From Chitinophagaceae bacterium IBVUCB1 (lineage in GTDB: Bacteria; Bacteroidota; Bacteroidia; Chitinophagales; Chitinophagaceae), in assembly GCA_002127285.1 (NCBI GenBank), contig NFUW01000002.1, positions 1,275,630 through 1,339,629 of the forward strand: DNA of 64,000 bases, written 5' to 3'. This document shows positions 26,689-34,562 of the stretch, one piece after another (position 1 is the stretch's first letter; every line of letters begins with the position of its first letter). Made by a program: the position numbers and the translations under genes. The notes under the pieces were generated by a model. The model had not been told where the DNA came from. It worked only from the letters and a program-made list of their open reading frames with translations, and did not search any database.

Positions 26689-28182
26689 CTATATCAGCTC
26701 AAATTCTTTCAATAGTTTCTTAAAACGGTCTTCTGCTTTCCATGCATCTGCCGCAGCGGTTTCCAGTTGTGCAAGGGCTTCCTGCATGGTAGGCAGGTTG
26801 TCTTTCACTTCTTTTTCTATATACAGGGGTATGTTCAGGTTATAGTCTTTCTCTGCGATCTCTGCCAGCGGCACCATACGTGCGTTGTTCACTACGTCTT
26901 TTCCATCTGTATACCATGTATAGATGCGGTCTACGTGCTCCGGTTCCAGAAAGTTTTGCGCTCTGCCGGTACGCACCTGGTCTGCAGCGTCTATAAACAG
27001 CACTTTCTTTTTGCGTTTGGCGGCTTTGCTTTGCCTGAATACCAGCACACATGCTGCCAGTGTAGTACCGTAAAATATATTGGGCCCTAAACCTATCACG
27101 GCCTCAAGCAAATCCTGCTCTATCAACTGTTGGCGTATACGCCCCTCTGCCCCTTTACGAAACAGTGCGCCATGCGGCAGCACAACAGCCATGCGCCCTG
27201 TACCGGGCTTCATAGACTTTATCATATGCTGCACCCAAGCCATATCTGCATTTCCTTTGGGTGGTACGCCTGCAATGTTTCTGCCCCATGCATCGTTCAC
27301 CCAAATCTCTTCTCCCCATTCTTTGAGAGAGAATGGCGGGTTAGCTATTACGCAATCAAACTGCTGCAAGTTGTCATCTACTGTAAATGCGGGGTTTCGC
27401 AAAGTATCTCCTCGTACTATCTGAAAATCTTCTATACCATGCAGAAACATATTGATGCGGGCGATGGTAGATGTGGTGAGGTTTTTTTCCTGTCCATACA
27501 TCTTCAGAGTACGGTAATCTTTACCTGCCTGTCGCAAGTGTTCAATACACTCTAACAACATACCCCCGGTACCACATGCAGGGTCGTATATTGATTCTCC
27601 TTCTGTAGCATCTACAATAAGGCCTATCAGGTGAACTACTGAACGAGGGGTATAGAACTCCCCTGCCTTTTTATTGGTAAGGTCTGCAAACTGTTTTATC
27701 AGGTATTCGTATGACTGACCGAGTATATCAGGGTCAACAAAATCGTTTGACAGATTGTACTGCGAAAAATGCTCAATAAGATTGGTGAGCAGCGAATCAG
27801 GTAATTTGTCTTTATTAGTCCAGGGAGCATCACCAAAAATTCCATACAGCAAATTTGGGTTTGCCTTTTCTATTTCACGAAACGCATGCTGCAAAGCCTT
27901 ACCAATATTCACTGTTTTTTGCCTAACATCGTTCCAATGGCAACCGGCAGGTATAATGAATCTATGAAATTCGGCTGCTTCTGCATATTCTTTATCACCA
28001 CCCGACTCTGCCAATGCTGTATTATACTCTTCATCATACACATCTGATATGCGTTTGAAGAACAGCAATGGGAATATATATACCTTAAAATCGGCGGCAT
28101 CTACCGGACCTTTGAGAATCCATGCAGCTTTTGAAAGGTATTGTTCGAGTTGGGATAGTGTTATTTTCTTGTGGTTGCTCAT
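26689..28182 (-). CDS. hsdM: Type I methyltransferase subunit M, first copy of the operon
   Basis: A 497-residue HsdM with the same layout as the copy at 23775-25241. The N-terminal domain contains IFPLLFFKRISDVYDEEYN, the SAM motif is YDPACGTGGMLLEC near residue 200, and the methylation motif reads NPPF (VIANPPFSLKEWGEE) rather than NPPY. Both are accepted forms in N6-adenine methyltransferases. It is the first gene of the leftward defence operon, behind a 166-bp gap. With a single hsdS in the operon, either the two HsdM proteins form a mixed complex or one has lost its S subunit. Confidence 0.93.
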   Translation of the reverse strand: MSNHKKITLSQLEQYLSKAAWILKGPVDAADFKVYIFPLLFFKRISDVYDEEYNTALAESGGDKEYAEAAEFHRFIIPAGCHWNDVRQKTVNIGKALQHAFREIEKANPNLLYGIFGDAPWTNKDKLPDSLLTNLIEHFSQYNLSNDFVDPDILGQSYEYLIKQFADLTNKKAGEFYTPRSVVHLIGLIVDATEGESIYDPACGTGGMLLECIEHLRQAGKDYRTLKMYGQEKNLTTSTIARINMFLHGIEDFQIVRGDTLRNPAFTVDDNLQQFDCVIANPPFSLKEWGEEIWVNDAWGRNIAGVPPKGNADMAWVQHMIKSMKPGTGRMAVVLPHGALFRKGAEGRIRQQLIEQDLLEAVIGLGPNIFYGTTLAACVLVFRQSKAAKRKKKVLFIDAADQVRTGRAQNFLEPEHVDRIYTWYTDGKDVVNNARMVPLAEIAEKDYNLNIPLYIEKEVKDNLPTMQEALAQLETAAADAWKAEDRFKKLLKEFELI

Positions 28183-28307
28183 CTATTTCAATATGTTCAG
28201 CTCAAATTAGGCGGTGTAAAATAACAAATATCACTATAGAAACAGAGAGAAAGGTGCGTATCGTCTCGCAACAAATTACCTGGATACATAATGTTTTGTA
28301 AAACAAC

Positions 28308-28336
28308 AATAGGGAAGGATATTCACCTTCCCTATT
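28308..28336 (-). terminator. Perfect 11-bp hairpin between the replication and defence modules
   Basis: AATAGGGAAGG pairs exactly with CCTTCCCTATT around a 7-nt loop, 12 bp beyond the stop of the PriCT-2 gene. On the leftward strand it is followed by a loose T-rich stretch. It probably ends the integrase-side transcript ahead of the hsd operon. Confidence 0.55.
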
Positions 28337-28348
28337 AGATATACACCG

Positions 28349-29218
28349 CTATGCTTTGTATTTGTTCCAGATATGTATTAAAGTACCAACTGAATACTTA
28401 TAATGCCTGTGCAGGCAAGCAGTATATTGTCTATCACACTCTGCATACTTATACTTGGGTGAAAACTTACTTATGTTGTGGTACTTTTCTCTGCCTTTTT
28501 CGCCATATGTATTGGCGATTACGCATCCAATACTGAACCAATCCTGGTAATTTTCGGTAATGTCGGTTTTAAGGCTCAATATTTCGCTTAATACCCTTTT
28601 CACAGCACTAGTGTCCGGTTCGGGATTATCCTGTCGTAATGAGCCAATATTTGCCGATTGCAGACATGTAAACAACGGCTCTGCATTATGGTTAAAGTAT
28701 GCGGCGTCATCATAACTGATACCACGCAACCTACTTACATCTTTACAAGCTGTGTCTATACGAATCTTTAGCTTCGTCAAAAAGTAAAATTCTATTGCAT
28801 TGAAATGCTCAATATGCCTTTCAGGGTATGCGATTGGAATTAATACAAATACACCATTACCAGATGCGGACAACCCTGCATAGGCTACATTTGGCGAAAG
28901 CCCGACATCCTGTTTTACGTTGGCCCATTCCTTAATATGGGGATTATCCTTACCATCAATATCAACACATATGAACCCTGAATGAGTATCTAATGAGTTG
29001 AGGGCCCGTTTCTCATTAAATATGCCACTAGGTGTTATTGCTGGTAACTGCTTTTTCAAAGTCTTTAACTTATCTACAGATTTACACTTACGTATTGCCA
29101 TAATCTCCTCTTTATAATCTTCTGCTGTTAGCCATTCCAGTAAGCTAATGGTATCGCGAGGCTTGGCATCTATATAATTTGCATACAGGCTTACTTCTGT
29201 ATTTAAAACTGTTTGCAT
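28349..29218 (-). CDS. VirE N-terminal / BT4734-like protein with PriCT-2 tail
   Basis: A 289-residue protein of the BT4734/BF3469 type found in Bacteroidota islands. The N-terminal part contains GFICVDIDGKDNPHI and YAGLSASGNGVFVLIPIAYP, the primase-polymerase-like VirE-N signature with acidic residues. The C-terminal 80 residues match a PriCT-2 domain (YQDWFSIGCVIANTYGEKGR, then HIWNKYK at the end). Together with the DUF3987 ATPase upstream it forms the split primase/helicase pair usual in these islands, and is probably involved in replicating the excised element. A 26-bp palindrome lies 17 bp upstream of its start. Confidence 0.82.
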   Translation of the reverse strand: MQTVLNTEVSLYANYIDAKPRDTISLLEWLTAEDYKEEIMAIRKCKSVDKLKTLKKQLPAITPSGIFNEKRALNSLDTHSGFICVDIDGKDNPHIKEWANVKQDVGLSPNVAYAGLSASGNGVFVLIPIAYPERHIEHFNAIEFYFLTKLKIRIDTACKDVSRLRGISYDDAAYFNHNAEPLFTCLQSANIGSLRQDNPEPDTSAVKRVLSEILSLKTDITENYQDWFSIGCVIANTYGEKGREKYHNISKFSPKYKYAECDRQYTACLHRHYKYSVGTLIHIWNKYKA

Positions 29219-29235
29219 AGTTGTTATGTTTTAAG

Positions 29236-29261
29236 CCGTTACCGTTTCGAAACGGTAACGG
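29236..29261. promoter_or_regulatory. Perfect 26-bp palindrome upstream of the PriCT-2 gene
   Basis: CCGTTACCGTTTC is followed at once by its exact reverse complement, giving 26 symmetric bases with no loop. Each half also contains CCGTTA/CCGTTT as a near-direct repeat. It fills the 54-bp gap between the DUF3987 stop and the next start. A repressor operator, a replication-protein site or a hairpin in the mRNA are all possible. Confidence 0.6.
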
Positions 29262-29272
29262 TGAATTATTAA

Positions 29273-30709
29273 TTATTTGCTTTTATGAACCCCCAGCTTT
29301 TTTAACTGCCTCCACACTGTAGGCTTTAATGCAGGGTTACCTAAGACTTGTTTTGCAATCTCACTCATACTCAAACCAGCATTGTACAATTCAATGAACT
29401 GCTTTTGTTGAGCAATTTTCACTTCCAGTGAGTTTGGGACGGTTTCGGAAATATGCAACCTTTGCGCAAGTGTCAACATCTCGTAAACCTTAAGTGTTTC
29501 CCCAAACAAGGTTTCAATTATTGACATTGAACATATAAAGTCGTCTTCGGTACATATAACCTGGTCTATCTTTTGCAACCCTTCCTTCTCATGGGTTCTA
29601 AACAAAGAAAGTATCATTGCCACCCTTACAAATATTACCCCATAGCGTTTCACTACGCCATCCATGTCATCTCCAAACTGGGTCTTGTATTCTTTAGATA
29701 TTAACTTAAAGTGGGTATACATTTTATCTTTCTGGCTTGACGTTAGGCTGAAATATAATGGCATATCCCCTAAGCTGCTTAGATAATCATACACCTTCTT
29801 TACAAGCTGTGCTTTTGTATCTATAGTTGCATCAATATTACTACCCTTCTCTTCAAAAGGGTTCCTAAATTCAGACGACGAGTTGAGCCTGTAAAAAATG
29901 AACCTACTATACAATCCATTTTCAACGTCGTTAAAAAAACGAACGATATGTTTGGGTGTGCTACTTAACAATACTGTCAGTAATGGATGTTCAATCTCTA
30001 TAGTTCGGTCTGATTTCCTGCTATAACTGTATGTTTCATGATGGAATGCCTGCAATAACAAATCAACAAATGCACCATGCTCTTGCTTCAAGGCCGTTGT
30101 AAGAACCATAGCTTCTGACTCACATATCACAACGCCTTTATTGGCTTCCATTAGTTGATAAATATTACTCTTTGTATTGTTGGCTGGCAAAAACAACATT
30201 TCATCTGGAGGAGGTAATAAAACCTTATCGTTATGCGATGTTGTACTCTCTTCATCGACGTCTTCTGATACTACACCTTTACCTTTTTTCTTTCTTTTAC
30301 CACTTTGTAGTTGTTGAAGGTACTTTTCATATGCAGTAATCGTTCTAAGCCGCTTCTCTTTGTGTATTGGAACTAACAACTGTTTGCACTTTTTCATCAA
30401 ACCTTTTCCTGAGCCGGCAGGGCCATATAAATAACCAAACAGGTTAGCATCTAGCTGGTCACCATCATACACCACCCGGTAGTTAGGTAATGCACCGCTA
30501 ATAAGTACCAATGAGCAAAACAAAGCAGTTTCCTGCTGTTGCCTATCAATAAACAGTTCAACCAGAGAACTGAAAAAGCCTGGCAAATGTTTAAATGCTT
30601 CGTCAGTAAACTGGTCAGGACTGTTCAGTTTATCAACCACCTCATAAAACCAGTCATCAATCGACTGTTCTTTCCTTGCACCTTTGGGTGCTTTGTCATT
30701 TCTTGCCAT
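29273..30709 (-). CDS. DUF3987-type ATPase (primase-helicase-like)
   Basis: A 478-residue P-loop protein of the DUF3987 class. Walker A is YLYGPAGSGKGLMKKCK near residue 95. A charged linker (SGKRKKKGKGVVSEDVDEE) follows, then the Walker B-like VVICESEAMVLTTALKQEHG near residue 195 and a sensor region HPLLTVLLSSTPKHIVRFF. A C-terminal HTH-like tail (GLSMSEIAKQVLGNP) may bind DNA. These proteins accompany VirE-N/PriCT proteins in integrative islands and are thought to act in replication of the excised element. It starts 12 bp after the excisionase gene. Confidence 0.82.
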   Translation of the reverse strand: MARNDKAPKGARKEQSIDDWFYEVVDKLNSPDQFTDEAFKHLPGFFSSLVELFIDRQQQETALFCSLVLISGALPNYRVVYDGDQLDANLFGYLYGPAGSGKGLMKKCKQLLVPIHKEKRLRTITAYEKYLQQLQSGKRKKKGKGVVSEDVDEESTTSHNDKVLLPPPDEMLFLPANNTKSNIYQLMEANKGVVICESEAMVLTTALKQEHGAFVDLLLQAFHHETYSYSRKSDRTIEIEHPLLTVLLSSTPKHIVRFFNDVENGLYSRFIFYRLNSSSEFRNPFEEKGSNIDATIDTKAQLVKKVYDYLSSLGDMPLYFSLTSSQKDKMYTHFKLISKEYKTQFGDDMDGVVKRYGVIFVRVAMILSLFRTHEKEGLQKIDQVICTEDDFICSMSIIETLFGETLKVYEMLTLAQRLHISETVPNSLEVKIAQQKQFIELYNAGLSMSEIAKQVLGNPALKPTVWRQLKKLGVHKSK

Positions 30710-30720
30710 TTAATAGATTT

Positions 30721-30975
30721 TTAGTTGTTAAGAATTTCGTTAACTGTCAGTAGCTTCGTTGAAAGCAGCCATGCGTCAATTTCTTCTTTGTTAAAGAAGA
30801 GTTTACGACCGAATTGGGGTTTGTGCGCAGGGATTTTACGCTCATACACTAATTTGTAGATGTAGGACTTTTTGTAGCCGGTATATGCTACAACTTCATC
30901 CACTGTTAATACTATAGTGTTTGTAACTTCACTTCCAACCTTCTCGGTTAGTTCTTTAGGTGTTTTGTTTCGCAT
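30721..30975 (-). CDS. Excisionase-family helix-turn-helix protein of element 2
   Basis: An 84-residue protein with a MerR-type HTH: VLTVDEVVAYTGYKKSYIYK forms the helices and KIPAHKPQFGRKLFFNKEEI the wing, followed by DAWLLST. This is the standard excisionase/directionality factor of Bacteroidota islands. It lies between the integrase and the DUF3987 gene on the same strand, matching the usual int-xis-replication order. Confidence 0.85.
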   Translation of the reverse strand: MRNKTPKELTEKVGSEVTNTIVLTVDEVVAYTGYKKSYIYKLVYERKIPAHKPQFGRKLFFNKEEIDAWLLSTKLLTVNEILNN

Positions 30976-31045
30976 AAAAATTTGTTTTTGTATCCCCTAT
31001 AAATAACGCCTGCACTTTTTTTCATCCTGAAAAATCGACGTTTTG

Positions 31046-31065
31046 TTATCCACACCATGTGGATA
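31046..31065. promoter_or_regulatory. Inverted DnaA-box-like pair (possible island origin)
   Basis: TTATCCACA at 31046-31054 equals the consensus DnaA box. TGTGGATA at 31058-31065 is the exact inverse of its last eight bases, three bases away. The pair lies in the 115-bp gap between the excisionase start and the integrase stop, next to a primase-helicase module. Chance is possible for one 9-mer but less so for the inverted pair. Confidence 0.45.
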
Positions 31066-31066
31066 T

Positions 31067-31092
31067 GAAAAAAGCCGCTTAAAAAGCGGCTC
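31067..31092 (-). terminator. Terminator of the element 2 integrase
   Basis: AGCCGCTT (31073-31080) and AAGCGGCT (31084-31091) form an 8-bp stem with a 3-nt loop, and the leftward strand then reads a run of T. The hairpin starts inside the integrase stop codon. Confidence 0.75.
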
Positions 31093-32134
31093 AAATCTTC
31101 GGTAGTACTTGTATTGCTTGTCGCTTCATACTGTCAGCAATTTTCACGTAACGTTGAGTATGCTTTATGCTTCGTTGACCCATCAAGCTTGATGTAGAAA
31201 CAATATCTGCACCGTGCATTATTAGGTTCGTACCGAATGTATGCCTGCCGCAGTGCCAAGTAATTTTTTTATCTATACCAGAACTATAGACCCATTTTTT
31301 AAGTGTTTGGTTACATCCATTTAACGTAGTCGGTAGGTCAAAAACCTTATCCTCGGGCTCACCAGAAACGGGAAGAAAACCCTTAGCATTATCGTGTAAC
31401 TCAACACTTACTATATAACCTGTTTTTGCTTGAATTAATGTTAAGGTGTCACCTGATATATGCTTCCATCTAAGTTGTGCTATATCGCAGTACCTTAAAC
31501 CAGTAAAGCATGAAAACAAGAATGCAGTTTTTACAGCATTATTTTGGCAGTCACTATTAACTAATATTTTTAATTCGTCAATTGTTAGCACGTTTTTAGG
31601 TATCCCATCCTTTCTTTTCATCCTAATGTCTTCTGCTGGGTTTACAGCAAAGTATCTTTCTTTAGTAGCATACCTGATAACCTTGCAAAGCTGCTTAAAG
31701 TAATTATGTGGTGTTTCGCCGGTAAGGTGTTCTTCTAAATAACCTTTGAAACGCACTAAAAAACTTTCATCTATGACCGCTATTGGCAAAGCAGGTTTTT
31801 TATGAAAAGTTTTTAACTTTTTTAATACCGCATCTGCACGGCGCTCCTTAGTAGGAAATTTGACATAGTACTCTTCATAATACTTAAAAAAGTCCACCTT
31901 CTTTCTATCAATTGGTAGAGGTACTACACCATTTAATAGTTGATTTTGGCGGTCAGCACGCAGTTTTTCAAAACGTATGAGGTTTTCTTTATTTAACTGC
32001 TTAGTACGTTCATCTTTTTGGGGAAAAATGTGTAACCCTGTAGCTTCTTGTATCCTTTCGCCATTTACACGGTAATCTAAATACAATGCAATACTGTTTT
32101 TGAGCTTTCTTTCACGTTTGATTACGTTAACCAT
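31091..32134 (-). CDS. Tyrosine recombinase, integrase of element 2
   Basis: A 347-residue integrase. The catalytic residues are visible: the first Arg in FSCFTGLRYCDIAQLRW near residue 209, HCGRHTFGTNLIMHG, and the nucleophile Tyr329 in IKHTQRYVKIADS. The N-terminal arm-binding domain starts KRERKLKNSIALYLDYRVNG. It is clearly different from the element 1 integrase, yet both lie at the right end of their element, read leftwards, and adjoin the same tRNA-derived sequence. A hairpin overlapping its stop should terminate its transcript. Confidence 0.93.
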   Translation of the reverse strand: MVNVIKRERKLKNSIALYLDYRVNGERIQEATGLHIFPQKDERTKQLNKENLIRFEKLRADRQNQLLNGVVPLPIDRKKVDFFKYYEEYYVKFPTKERRADAVLKKLKTFHKKPALPIAVIDESFLVRFKGYLEEHLTGETPHNYFKQLCKVIRYATKERYFAVNPAEDIRMKRKDGIPKNVLTIDELKILVNSDCQNNAVKTAFLFSCFTGLRYCDIAQLRWKHISGDTLTLIQAKTGYIVSVELHDNAKGFLPVSGEPEDKVFDLPTTLNGCNQTLKKWVYSSGIDKKITWHCGRHTFGTNLIMHGADIVSTSSLMGQRSIKHTQRYVKIADSMKRQAIQVLPKI

Positions 32135-32218
32135 AACTTAATTATTTTTCGGTTTGTAATCCCTATTAATAACAGCACGAGGCTCAAAAATTCTGGAGTA
32201 ACCGAAAAAAATATTTTT

Positions 32219-32237
32219 GTACCCGATTTGTACCCAA
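32219..32237. repeat. Paired arm-type repeats, right end of element 2
   Basis: GTACCCGA (32219-32226) and GTACCCAA (32230-32237) repeat with the same 11-bp phase as the pair at 15194-15212. They lie between the integrase start and the attachment core. Binding by the integrase N-terminal domain is inferred. Confidence 0.55.
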
Positions 32238-32347
32238 CTCAAGGAGAAGTGAGGTAAGGATAGGTCAAATTAGGTGGACAGATAGGTATTTCCGATAGTG
32301 GAATCGATAGAAAATTTAGTCTAAAAATGTTGTTCCCGCACAATTGG

Positions 32348-32360
32348 CTGTTCTGGGCAC
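32348..32360 (+). repeat. 13-bp direct repeat, right attachment core of element 2
   Basis: CTGTTCTGGGCAC is identical to the tRNA-Leu 3' end at 15122-15134. Sequence to its left does not continue the tRNA, so only this short core is shared. A terminator hairpin follows at 32373, as expected behind the original tRNA gene. This marks the island-chromosome junction. Confidence 0.65.
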
Positions 32361-32372
32361 TTAGTCCTTGAT

Positions 32373-32400
32373 AAAACACCCGCAGTGCGCGGGTGTTTTT
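32373..32400 (+). terminator. Rho-independent terminator at the chromosomal junction
   Basis: AAACACCCGC and GCGGGTGTTT form a strong stem followed by a T run. It directly follows the short tRNA 3' remnant and is probably the original terminator of the tRNA-Leu gene, now cut off from it by the two islands. Confidence 0.75.
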
Positions 32401-32443
32401 ATTAGTGCTATTATCAGTATTATTGTTTCGAATAATATAATAT

Positions 32444-32836
32444 ATGCCATCACTCATATCCAACCTCACATCAAACCCAAAGCGGCTATTGCTGATAGAT
32501 GGCATAGGTGCTATCATTAGTGCGGTGCTATTGGCACTGGTTTTGGGACAGCATGTAGCTGTGTTTGGTATGCCGCAGCAGGTGTTGTATAAACTGGCAG
32601 CTATGGCAGGTGTATTTGCCGTGTATTCACTTAGTTGCCATGCACTCTTGCGTAGCGGTTTCAAACCTTATCTGCGTACTATTGCGTTTGCCAATTTGTT
32701 GTATTGTTGCATTACACTGGTGTTGATGTTTGTCTATTTTCAGGAACTGACTATATATGGCATTATCTATTTCATCAATGAAAAAATAGTAGTAGGCAGC
32801 CTTGCGTATATAGAGTTAAGGGCTGCAAAAGAATAA
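32444..32836 (+). CDS. Small integral membrane protein, 130 aa, unknown function
   Basis: Four hydrophobic segments are visible (about residues 15-38, 45-66, 78-97 and 103-122), for example IGAIISAVLLALVLGQHVAV and LLYCCITLVLMFVYFQE, with short polar links. No family is recognised; the size and four-helix pattern suit small Bacteroidota inner-membrane proteins. It is the first chromosomal gene after the island junction and ends 45 bp before the rRNA methyltransferase gene on the same strand. Confidence 0.65.
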   Translation: MPSLISNLTSNPKRLLLIDGIGAIISAVLLALVLGQHVAVFGMPQQVLYKLAAMAGVFAVYSLSCHALLRSGFKPYLRTIAFANLLYCCITLVLMFVYFQELTIYGIIYFINEKIVVGSLAYIELRAAKE

Positions 32837-32881
32837 AAAGCCAATACACCGCTTACAAGATATTACCTTTACGCCATTCTT

Positions 32882-34063
32882 ATGTCTGTATATACTACAA
32901 AAGCGCCCGTAACAATAACCTGCCACAAGAGGCTGGCTCCGTATCTGGAAGCTGAGGTAAAAGCACTTGGGTTTGAAATTGATGAAACATTTATAACTGG
33001 CGTAAAACTGCAAGCGAGCATTAATGATTGTATTGTGCTGAACCTGCACCTGCGCTGTGCCAGTCAGGTATTGTATAGCATCAAGCAGTTTCGTGCACAG
33101 GATGCGGATGATGTATATAATGTAGCGAAAACAATAGTATGGGAAAACCTGCTGCATGACGATGGCTATTTTTCTGTAACGGGCAATGTGATGAACGAAA
33201 CCATCAACAACAGTATGTATGCCAACCTGCGTGTAAAAGATGCCATAGCCGACCGCATGCGAGAGCGTACTGGTAAACGCCCATCAACGGGAGCAGAATT
33301 GAGTGGCGCGGTAATACACCTGTTTTGGAAGAATGAAGATGCAGAACTGTTTATAGACACATCGGGCGACTCACTTGCACGACATGGCTACCGCAAAATA
33401 CCTGGTCGCGCACCCATGCTGGAAGCATTGGCTAGCGCATGCATACTTGCCTCTAAGTGGGACAAGCAAAGTCCGTTTATCAACCCTATGTGTGGTTCAG
33501 GCACATTGGCTATTGAAGCTGCATTAATAGCAACAGACACTATGCCGGGGCTGTTTCGCAGCAACTATGCTTTTATGCATCTGAAGGGCTACGACGAAGA
33601 GGTATATCTGCAAGAAATGGAAAAGCTGGATGCAAAAATAAAAGACCTGAAAGGCTTGCAAATAATAGCTACAGACATTAGCACACAGGCAATTGCTAAC
33701 GCAAAGAAGAACGCCATAGCTGCGGGGGTTGCAGATATGATTAGCTTTTCGGTATGCGACTTTGCAGCTACCAATGTGCCACAAGATGGTGCTGGCGTGA
33801 TGATGATAAACCCAGAATACGGCGAACGACTGGGCGAACTGGAAGAACTGGAAGAAACATACGGGCGCATAGGCGATTTTATGAAGCAACAATGTAAAGG
33901 CTACCACGGCTATGTATTTACAGGCAATATGGACCTTGCTAAAAAAATAGGGCTGAAGGCAAAACGGCGTATAGAGTTTTATAACGCTACCATAGACTGT
34001 CGCCTATTGGAGTACGAACTATATGCCGGTACCCGCAGAACGGATAAAAATGATAACATCTGA
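32882..34063 (+). CDS. THUMP-domain RNA methyltransferase (RlmL/YpsC-like)
   Basis: A 393-residue class I SAM methyltransferase. An N-terminal ferredoxin-like/THUMP region is followed by the catalytic domain with INPMCGSGTLAIEAALIA (motif I, about residue 200) and MMINPEYGERLGELEE, equivalent to the NPPY motif but with Glu at the third position. Relatives methylate N2 of guanosine in 23S rRNA (G2445 for the RlmL N-terminal half). It is the short, single-domain form common outside gamma-proteobacteria. The exact target is not established from sequence. Confidence 0.88.
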   Translation: MSVYTTKAPVTITCHKRLAPYLEAEVKALGFEIDETFITGVKLQASINDCIVLNLHLRCASQVLYSIKQFRAQDADDVYNVAKTIVWENLLHDDGYFSVTGNVMNETINNSMYANLRVKDAIADRMRERTGKRPSTGAELSGAVIHLFWKNEDAELFIDTSGDSLARHGYRKIPGRAPMLEALASACILASKWDKQSPFINPMCGSGTLAIEAALIATDTMPGLFRSNYAFMHLKGYDEEVYLQEMEKLDAKIKDLKGLQIIATDISTQAIANAKKNAIAAGVADMISFSVCDFAATNVPQDGAGVMMINPEYGERLGELEELEETYGRIGDFMKQQCKGYHGYVFTGNMDLAKKIGLKAKRRIEFYNATIDCRLLEYELYAGTRRTDKNDNI

Positions 34064-34099
34064 AACCTTATATTTGTATAAAGACTAAAACAGAGAATT

Positions 34100-34252
34100 A
34101 TGTCATTACTGAACGGCGGAAAAAACAATGCTAAGAAAGGTGCAAAAGGAGCGAAGCCTGCAGCATCGGGTACCAAATCAATAGTAAAACCGGGCAAAAC
34201 AGCCAACATCAGCAAGAAGCCTATAAAGACAGGCGGAACGAGGGGTAGTTAA
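34100..34252 (+). CDS. Short, very basic protein, 50 aa
   Basis: An ATG at 34100 opens a 50-residue frame ending at 34252, rich in Lys, Gly and Ala (GGKNNAKKGAKGAKPAASG; TGGTRGS at the end) with almost no acidic residues. This resembles small nucleic-acid- or ribosome-associated proteins of Bacteroidota. It lies 36 bp after the methyltransferase and 18 bp before the next gene on the same strand, so the three probably form an operon. No family is recognised. Confidence 0.55.
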   Translation: MSLLNGGKNNAKKGAKGAKPAASGTKSIVKPGKTANISKKPIKTGGTRGS

Positions 34253-34270
34253 GTATAAGGCAACATCATT

Positions 34271-34555
34271 TTGAAAAAAGTTTTAGTCATTGGCAGGCAT
34301 AGTGGCATGATGGCATCTGTAATAAATATGCTGAACAGTAATGGCTACGATGCTATTGGCGCAACTACAGATGCTGATGCTATCAACCAATTCAACACCA
34401 CCCTACCCGACGCAGTGATAATTGGCGGTGGTGTAGAGCCTGCCAGCAGGGCTATGTTTCACCAACAATTTGCAGACATAAAAAAAGGGGTGCCCATCAT
34501 AGATGCACACCCCCATACATTGCTGCAAGCGCTACAAGCTGCTCTTTCAGAATAA
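34271..34555 (+). CDS. Receiver-fold-like protein without catalytic aspartates, 94 aa
   Basis: The product looks like a shortened CheY-type or Rossmann fold: KKVLVIGRHSGMMASVINML (beta1-alpha1), then PDAVIIGGGVEP where a receiver would carry its phospho-acceptor Asp, and a C-terminal helix. The Asp pocket is absent, so phosphorylation is unlikely. The only start in the right place is TTG at 34271. It converges with the GNAT gene, with 7 bp between stops. Its function is not known. Confidence 0.6.
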   Translation: MKKVLVIGRHSGMMASVINMLNSNGYDAIGATTDADAINQFNTTLPDAVIIGGGVEPASRAMFHQQFADIKKGVPIIDAHPHTLLQALQAALSE

Positions 34556-34562
34556 CTCACTA

